Shown here one piece after another: positions 6,225-10,367 of a stretch of 10,367 bases of DNA. The translations under genes were made by a program, and so were the position numbers. Origin of the DNA: Azonexaceae bacterium (GTDB lineage Bacteria; Pseudomonadota; Gammaproteobacteria; Burkholderiales; Rhodocyclaceae). Position 1 is the first letter of the stretch, and every line of letters starts with the position of its first letter. A model generated the notes under the pieces. The model was given only the letters and a program-made list of their open reading frames with translations, did no database searches and had not been told where the DNA came from. The stretch is taken from assembly GCA_009469665.1 (NCBI GenBank), contig SSTB01000278.1:1-10367 (forward strand), read 5' to 3'.

Positions 6225-7457
6225 TTACAGCAGCCCCTCGAAGAGCTGGACCTCCACCGTGTCCCCCGGGGCGACACTGCCGGATTCTTCGGGCAGGACG
6301 ATGAAGCAGTTGGCTTCCGACATCGAGCGCAGCACGCCGGAGCCCTGGTAGGAGAAGGGTTTCACCTGCCAGCCTCCGTCCACCCTCGCCACCCGCCCGC
6401 GCAGGAATTCGCGCCGCCCCGGGGCCTTCCTGATGGCCTCGCTGCAAGCCACCTTGAGCAGCGGCCGCTCGGGAAGCGGGTCCATCCCCGCAAGACGCAA
6501 CAGGGCGTCGAGGGCGAACTGGGTGTAGCTCACCATCACCGCCACCGGATTGCCGGGCAGGCCGAAGAGCCAGGCGTCGCCGACCTTGCCGAAGGCCATG
6601 GGGCGGCCGGGCTTGATGTCCAGCTTCCAGAACTTGACCTCCCCCAGGCGGGCCAGGATTTCCCGCACGAAATCGGCCTCGCCCACCGAAACGCCGCCGC
6701 TGGTGATGATGGCGTCCGCCGCGCCGGCCGCTTCGCTCAGGGCCGCTTCCAGGTCTTCCGGTCGGTCGCGCACCACGCCCAGGTCGATGATTTCCGCCCC
6801 CAGGGCGGTGAGCAGCCCGAAGATCGTGTAGCGGTTGCTGTCGTAAATCTGCCCCGGCGCCAGCGGCTGGCCGATGGAGGCGATTTCGTCGCCGGTGGAA
6901 AAGAAGGCCACCTTGAGGCGCCGGCGCACGGTCACCTCGGCAAAGCCCAGAGAGCCAATGAGGCCCAGTTCCGCCGCGCCGATGCGCTTTCCCGCCGCCA
7001 CCGCCACCTGGCCCCGGGCCAGATCCTCGCCCGCGCGGCGGGTATTGTTGCCCTTTTTCTGGCCGGCGGGGATGAGCACCCGGCTGCCCTCGACCCGCAC
7101 GGCCTCCTGCACCGCCACCGTGTCGGCCCCTGCCGGCAGCACCGCCCCGGTCATGATGCGCACCGCCTGCCCTGCCCCCACGATGCCCGAGAAGGCGTTC
7201 CCCGCGAAGGCAGTGCCCACCACGGTGAGCGGCGTCTCGCCACTCGCTTCCAGGCAGTCGTGGCGCAGGGCGTAGCCGTCCATGGCCGAATTGTCGTGGG
7301 CCGGCACGTCGTGGGGGGCGACGATATCGACAGCCAGGATGCGCCCCAATGCCTCGCGCAGGGGGAGCACCTCGCGGCCGGTGACGGGGACGACGGCCTG
7401 CAGTAACTGACGGCGGGCTTGTTGCGTGGTGAGGGAGGCAGAGTAGGGAGCGGTCAT
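6225..7457 (-). CDS. moeA: Molybdopterin molybdenumtransferase MoeA
   Basis: A 410-residue cytoplasmic enzyme that inserts molybdate (or tungstate) into adenylylated molybdopterin, the last step of basic Moco synthesis. It is full length for the family (E. coli 411). Conserved blocks in order: PAHDNSAMDGYA (52-63), VRIMTGAVLPAGADTVAVQE (99-118), RRAGEDLARG (140-149), FFSTGDE (185-191), GQIYDSNRY (202-210), ITSGGVSVGEADF (251-263), KPGRPMAFG (282-290) and GLPGNPVAVMVSY (299-311). These cover the MoaB-like catalytic fold and the dimerising domains, and domain IV occupies the last 80 residues. The ATG at 7457 has AGGAG 5 bases upstream. It lies 18 bases after tupC in the same operon, linking metal import to its insertion. 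Because many bacteria carry two MoeA copies, this one could be a tungsten-dedicated version; the sequence alone cannot decide. Confidence 0.96.
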   Translation of the reverse strand: MTAPYSASLTTQQARRQLLQAVVPVTGREVLPLREALGRILAVDIVAPHDVPAHDNSAMDGYALRHDCLEASGETPLTVVGTAFAGNAFSGIVGAGQAVRIMTGAVLPAGADTVAVQEAVRVEGSRVLIPAGQKKGNNTRRAGEDLARGQVAVAAGKRIGAAELGLIGSLGFAEVTVRRRLKVAFFSTGDEIASIGQPLAPGQIYDSNRYTIFGLLTALGAEIIDLGVVRDRPEDLEAALSEAAGAADAIITSGGVSVGEADFVREILARLGEVKFWKLDIKPGRPMAFGKVGDAWLFGLPGNPVAVMVSYTQFALDALLRLAGMDPLPERPLLKVACSEAIRKAPGRREFLRGRVARVDGGWQVKPFSYQGSGVLRSMSEANCFIVLPEESGSVAPGDTVEVQLFEGLL

Positions 7458-7475
7458 GGGGACTCCTGGGGAAGT

Positions 7476-8195
7476 TCAGCGATCAAAGGCGATGCGCCAT
7501 GGCAGTTCGCCTTCCAGATAAGCCCGGGCTGCCGCCGAGCGTGGACGGGCGAAGAAGGCGTTGGCGCTTTCGTGTTCCTGCACCCGGCCCTCGGCGATGA
7601 AGACTATGTCGTCGGCCAGGCGCGTAGCCTGGCCCAGATTGTGAGTGGTCAGGAGAATCTTGGTTCCGTCAGTGCGGATCTCGCGGATGATGCGCTCCAC
7701 CGCCTCGGTGGCGCCGGGATCCAGGCTGGCGGTGGGTTCGTCGAGCATCAGGAAGCGCGGCCGGATTGCCCAGGCCCGGGCTAAGGCCAGGCGCTGGCGC
7801 TCGCCACCGGAGAGCAGCCGGGCGCTATCCTCCGCCCGCCCGCCGAGCCCGACCCGCTCCAGGACCGCGGTGGTGCGGCGACGGATTTCCGCCTCGGGCA
7901 GGGCCTGGGGGACCAGAGCAAAGGCGACGTTGGCGAAGACGGAGAGACGCAGCACCATGGGCTGCTGAAAGACCATGGCCAGCCGCTCCGGCGGGCGCGC
8001 CGCGCCCCCCCAGTCGATACTCCCCGCGGCGGGAGGCAGCAGCCCTGCCAGGAGACGCAGGAGCACCGTCTTGCCGGCACCGTTGGGGCCCAGGATGACG
8101 GAGATGCCCTCCCCCGTGAGATCGAGGTCCAGACCTTCGAGAACGGACTTTCCGTTACTGCCGAAGCGAAGACCGCGCAGGGCAAGGGGAAACAT
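7476..8195 (-). CDS. tupC: Tungstate (or molybdate) ABC transporter, ATPase TupC
   Basis: A 239-residue ATP-binding subunit that powers import from the cytoplasmic face. All ABC motifs are intact: Walker A GPNGAGKT (36-43), Q-loop at Q77-Q78, signature LSGGERQ (128-134), Walker B FLMLDEP (148-154), D-loop SLD (157-159) and switch His185. There is no C-terminal oxyanion-sensing (TOBE) domain, unlike ModC, which agrees with TupC. The start MFPLALRGLRFG at 8195 shares one base with the tupB stop (TGATG), which shows coupling and rejects a longer reading frame that stays open to 8909. Specificity is taken from the TupB-like partner; molybdate transport remains possible. Confidence 0.9.
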   Translation of the reverse strand: MFPLALRGLRFGSNGKSVLEGLDLDLTGEGISVILGPNGAGKTVLLRLLAGLLPPAAGSIDWGGAARPPERLAMVFQQPMVLRLSVFANVAFALVPQALPEAEIRRRTTAVLERVGLGGRAEDSARLLSGGERQRLALARAWAIRPRFLMLDEPTASLDPGATEAVERIIREIRTDGTKILLTTHNLGQATRLADDIVFIAEGRVQEHESANAFFARPRSAAARAYLEGELPWRIAFDR

Positions 8196-8890
8196 CAGCC
8201 ATACCTCCGGACGGCCCAAGTGCGCAACCCGTGGGCCAGGGCATTGAGGACCAGGATGAGTCCCATCAGCACGACGCCGAGGGCGATGGACAGGGCGAGA
8301 TCGCCCTTGCTGGTCTCCAGGGCGATGGCCGTGGTCATGACCCGGGTAAAGCCGTCGATGTTGCCGCCGACGATCATCACTGCCCCCACTTCCGACATGG
8401 CCCGCCCGACACCGGCCAGGGTGGCGACGACCAGCGAGAAGCGACAGTCGAGCAGCAGAAGTCGGGCCGAGGCCCAGCGCGAAAGGCCGATGAGGCGCAT
8501 TTCCGGCGCGTACTCCCGCCAGGCATCCTCGACGATCTGGCGGCTCACCGCGGCCACCAGGGGCATCACCAGGACGGTCTGGGCGGCGATCATGGCCGGC
8601 GGTGAAAAGAGCAGCCCAAAGCCTCCGAAGGGGCCGGAGCGGGAGAGGAGCAGATAGACGACCACCCCCACCACGACCGAGGGCAGCCCCATCAGGGCAT
8701 TGATGACAACGATGACCGCTGCCCGGCCAGGAAAGCGCGATACCGCGAGCCATGCTCCCAGCGGGAGCCCCAGCAGGGTGCCAATGAGCACCGCGCTCAG
8801 GCTGACGCGCAGGGAAAGACCGACGATCCCCAGAAGCTGGGAGTCGAGGGTGCCAAGGAGGTAAAGTGCTTCGAACAGGGTGGAGCCCAT
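8195..8890 (-). CDS. tupB: Tungstate (or molybdate) ABC transporter, permease TupB
   Basis: A 231-residue inner-membrane permease. Hydrophobic segments are visible at about 20-50, 57-82, 95-117, 152-175 and 197-222. The cytoplasmic coupling loop at 126-150 (EYAPEMRLIGLSRWASARLL) takes the place of the EAA loop that docks onto the ATPase. The blocks NALMGLPSVVVGVVVYLLLS (64-83) and SEVGAVMIVGGNIDGFTRVM (166-185) are, from memory, hallmarks of TupB-type tungstate permeases rather than ModB. The ATG at 8890 has no evident ribosome site. It heads the minus-strand operon and is divergent from nikR across 83 bases. The usual first gene, tupA for the binding protein, is absent at this position. Confidence 0.88.
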   Translation of the reverse strand: MGSTLFEALYLLGTLDSQLLGIVGLSLRVSLSAVLIGTLLGLPLGAWLAVSRFPGRAAVIVVINALMGLPSVVVGVVVYLLLSRSGPFGGFGLLFSPPAMIAAQTVLVMPLVAAVSRQIVEDAWREYAPEMRLIGLSRWASARLLLLDCRFSLVVATLAGVGRAMSEVGAVMIVGGNIDGFTRVMTTAIALETSKGDLALSIALGVVLMGLILVLNALAHGLRTWAVRRYG

Positions 8891-8973
8891 GGGGCGTGGA
8901 GGATAGCATCGGCGGCGGGGGCCGTCAGCGCGCGGCCGTTTGCCCAGCCCCTGGATTGGGCTAGGATGCGGGC
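8891..8973. promoter_or_regulatory. Divergent promoter region tupB / nikR with dyads
   Basis: These 83 bases must hold the start signals for both tupB and nikR. AGCCC (8946-8950) and GGGCT (8958-8962) form a perfect inverted repeat with a 7-base spacer; two further matching pairs outside one mismatch extend it to 8943-8965. A second dyad, GGCCG (8920-8924) with CGGCC (8933-8937), lies nearer tupB. The classical NikR operator seen in E. coli (GTATGA and its inverse 16 bases apart) is not present. An AGGA ribosome site for nikR lies at 8963-8966. Confidence 0.45.
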
Positions 8974-9432
8974 ATGGAACGCTTCACCATTTCCCTAGAC
9001 GAATCCCTGGCCCGCCAGTTTGACGAACTGATCGCCCGCCGCGGCTACGGCAACCGCTCCGAGGCGGTACGCGACCTGATCCGGGGCGCCATCGAGGCCG
9101 AGCGGGGCAGCGAGCCCCAGGGGGCCTGCGTGGCCTGCCTGTCCTATGTCTATAACCATCACGAAAGGGAACTGGCCGAGCGCCTCACTGCCCTCCAGCA
9201 CGATCACCACGACCTTTCCGTGGCCGCCATGCACAGCCATCTGGACCACGAAAACTGCCTGGAGACGGTGATCCTGCGTGGCCCCTCCGCCGAGGTACGC
9301 GCCTTCGCCGACCGCCTGATCGCCGAAAGGGGGGTGCGCCACGGCCGCGTCAACGTCATCGCCCTGGAAGCCGACCACGGCCACCGCCACGGCGCCGGCC
9401 ACCGCCATGTCCACTACCGCCCCGCCCGCTGA
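8974..9432 (+). CDS. nikR: Nickel-responsive transcriptional regulator NikR with a His-rich tail
   Basis: A 152-residue cytoplasmic repressor; E. coli NikR is 133. Residues 1-45 form the ribbon-helix-helix DNA-binding domain (RFTISLDESL, then GYGNRSEAVRDLIR). Residues about 53-131 form the ACT-like tetramerisation and nickel-binding domain. The four high-affinity nickel ligands are at exactly the E. coli numbers: H76, H87, H89 and C95 (AMHSHLDHENCLE), followed by the conserved ERGVRHG (118-124). Beyond the normal end there is a tail of about 20 residues with six histidines (135, 137, 139, 143, 145, 147). The ATG at 8974 has AGGA 7 bases upstream. The gene's last 26 bases overlap the following kinase gene. 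By family, NikR binds DNA when nickel is plentiful and shuts down nickel uptake. Here it may govern the kinase and hydrogenase genes downstream, or tupB opposite. Confidence 0.93.
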   Translation: MERFTISLDESLARQFDELIARRGYGNRSEAVRDLIRGAIEAERGSEPQGACVACLSYVYNHHERELAERLTALQHDHHDLSVAAMHSHLDHENCLETVILRGPSAEVRAFADRLIAERGVRHGRVNVIALEADHGHRHGAGHRHVHYRPAR

Positions 9433-10367
9433 CCGGCCACCGCCCCGGGGTGGTGACGACCTGGGGGAACAGGCCTGGATCGAGGTCATCCGCAAGATGG
9501 ACGAGGTCTATAACGACCTCCTCCAGTACGAAGTGGCCCTGGAAGAAAAGAACGCCGCCCTCGAGGAATCGCACCAGTTCATCGAGAGCGTCCTGGCTTC
9601 CATGTCGGACATCCTCATCGTCTGCGACCGCCACGGCACCATCGAGGAGGTCAATGCCTCCCTGCAGCACTTCTGCGGCAAGCCCGCCGCCCACCTGGAG
9701 CGCACCCCCCTCTTCGACCTCTTCGCCGACGAAGGCGAACGGACCAAGGCCAAGGCGCTCTTTGCCCGCCAGGGCCAGGACGGCGTGCACGACGCCGAAC
9801 TTTACTTGCGCGCCGGCGACGGCTCATCGGTACCGGTATCGATCAATTGCACGCCGCGCATTTCCCAGACCGGCAAGCTCATGGGCATGGTGGTCACCGG
9901 ACGGCCGGTGGGGGAATTGCGCCGGGCCTACCAGGCCCTGCGCCAGGCCCATGAGGATCTAAAGCGCACCCAAAGCCAGCTCCTCCACGCCGAAAAGATG
10001 GTCTCCCTGGGTCGCCTGGTGGCGGGCGTGGCCCATGAGCTCAACAATCCCATCAGCTTCGTGCTGGGCAATGTGCTCTCGCTGCAGCGCTACGCCGAGC
10101 GTCTGGCCCGCTACCTGGACGCCGTCCATGCTTCCCCCGCCGCCGCCGACCCCGCCCTGGCGGCCCAGCGCCAGGAATTGCGCATCGATCGCATCGTGCT
10201 CGACCTCGCCCCCCTCATCACCGGCATGATCGAAGGGGCCGAGCGCACCCGGGACATCGTCGATGCCCTGAAGCGCTTTTCCGCCCTGGACAAGTCGACC
10301 CCTGAGCGCGTCAGCCTCAACGAAGTGGTCGAGCGCTCGGTGCGCTGGGTGGCCCAGAGCGCCCCCA
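9407..10367 (+). CDS. PAS-domain sensor histidine kinase, HoxJ/HupT-like, 5' part
   Basis: The first 320 codons are present; the ATP-binding domain lies beyond the right edge. Order: a polar, proline-rich start (1-20), a coiled-coil-like stretch (about 28-58), a PAS domain (about 58-165: SVLASMSDILIVCDRHGTIEEV and later PVSINCTP), a second coiled coil (170-197), and a HisKA dimerisation domain with phosphoacceptor His210 in EKMVSLGRLVAGVAHELNNP. No membrane helix is seen, so the sensor is cytoplasmic. The HELNNPISFVLGN stretch resembles the kinases HoxJ/HupT that respond to H2 through regulatory hydrogenases; this is recognition from memory. The start at 9407 overlaps nikR by 26 bases and has no good ribosome site. 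An internal ATG at 9497, preceded by GAGGT, is an alternative. Stop-free reading with the same codon bias supports the frame. The partner response regulator is not in view. Confidence 0.85.
   Translation, partial: MSTTAPPADRPPPRGGDDLGEQAWIEVIRKMDEVYNDLLQYEVALEEKNAALEESHQFIESVLASMSDILIVCDRHGTIEEVNASLQHFCGKPAAHLERTPLFDLFADEGERTKAKALFARQGQDGVHDAELYLRAGDGSSVPVSINCTPRISQTGKLMGMVVTGRPVGELRRAYQALRQAHEDLKRTQSQLLHAEKMVSLGRLVAGVAHELNNPISFVLGNVLSLQRYAERLARYLDAVHASPAAADPALAAQRQELRIDRIVLDLAPLITGMIEGAERTRDIVDALKRFSALDKSTPERVSLNEVVERSVRWVAQSAP

Noticed and set aside
5484..7406. Very long plus-strand open frame (640 codons) across the MFS, pncC and moeA genes
   Set aside because: It is antisense to three recognisable genes, is rich in Gly/His/Arg/Gln without any family motif, and arises from the GC-rich codon bias of the minus-strand genes.
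7476..8909. A single 477-residue protein ending in the TupC ATPase
   Set aside because: Its N-terminal half lies in the wrong frame over tupB, which is a clear permease. The ATPase has its own ATG at 8195 overlapping the tupB stop as TGATG.
1..10367. CRISPR array, tRNA/rRNA, insertion sequence or phage attachment site
   Set aside because: No regularly spaced direct repeats, cloverleaf-like segment, transposase or integrase coding sequence was seen. The short repeats near fic are not bounded by target-site duplications that I could recognise.

Overview
The window looks like chromosomal DNA of a GC-rich betaproteobacterium, most plausibly a member of the Rhodocyclales or a relative. This rests on the overall high GC, on a CysB whose ligand residues line up with the enterobacterial protein, on TupBC-type tungstate permease genes next to moeA, and on a nikR followed by a HoxJ/HupT-like sensor kinase. 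The taxonomic placement is inference from gene content, not a computed result.

Left part (1-3180), sulfur block with an intruder. The 5' part of a periplasmic sulfate-binding protein gene (sbp, minus strand) runs off the left edge. cysB, the LysR-type master regulator of sulfate assimilation, lies about 1.5 kb away on the same strand. Between them, on the opposite strand, sits a fic gene for a self-inhibited AMP-transferase (HPFPDGNGRTGR core, N-terminal SSEIEN inhibitory motif, C-terminal winged helix). The DNA between sbp and fic holds an unusual AT-rich set of three alternating half-sites. The DNA after fic holds another dyad and five TCGA tetramers.

Middle (3179-4534). A cytoplasmic kelch-repeat protein whose seven repeats close into a ring: the C-terminus supplies the strand missing from the N-terminal blade. 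A 180-base spacer with several weak stem-loops lies between it and the next gene upstream.

Right-centre (4535-8890), a tightly packed minus-strand operon read right to left: tupB - tupC (1-base overlap) - moeA (18-base gap) - pncC (TAA directly followed by ATG) - an MFS transporter (4-base gap, TTG start). tupB and tupC encode the permease and ATPase of a tungstate (or molybdate) importer, and moeA inserts the metal into molybdopterin. Uptake and cofactor metallation are therefore encoded together, but the binding protein TupA is not in the window.

Right end (8974-10367). Divergent from tupB is nikR, a nickel-responsive ribbon-helix-helix repressor with all four nickel ligands (H76, H87, H89, C95) and an extra histidine-rich tail. 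Its end overlaps the start of a PAS/HisKA sensor kinase that runs off the right edge and resembles the hydrogenase kinases HoxJ/HupT. This suggests a [NiFe]-hydrogenase locus just beyond the window.

Overall the region handles oxyanions and metals for redox enzymes (sulfate, tungstate/molybdate, nickel), with fic and the kelch gene as accessory parts. No tRNA, rRNA, CRISPR array, insertion sequence or phage gene was seen.
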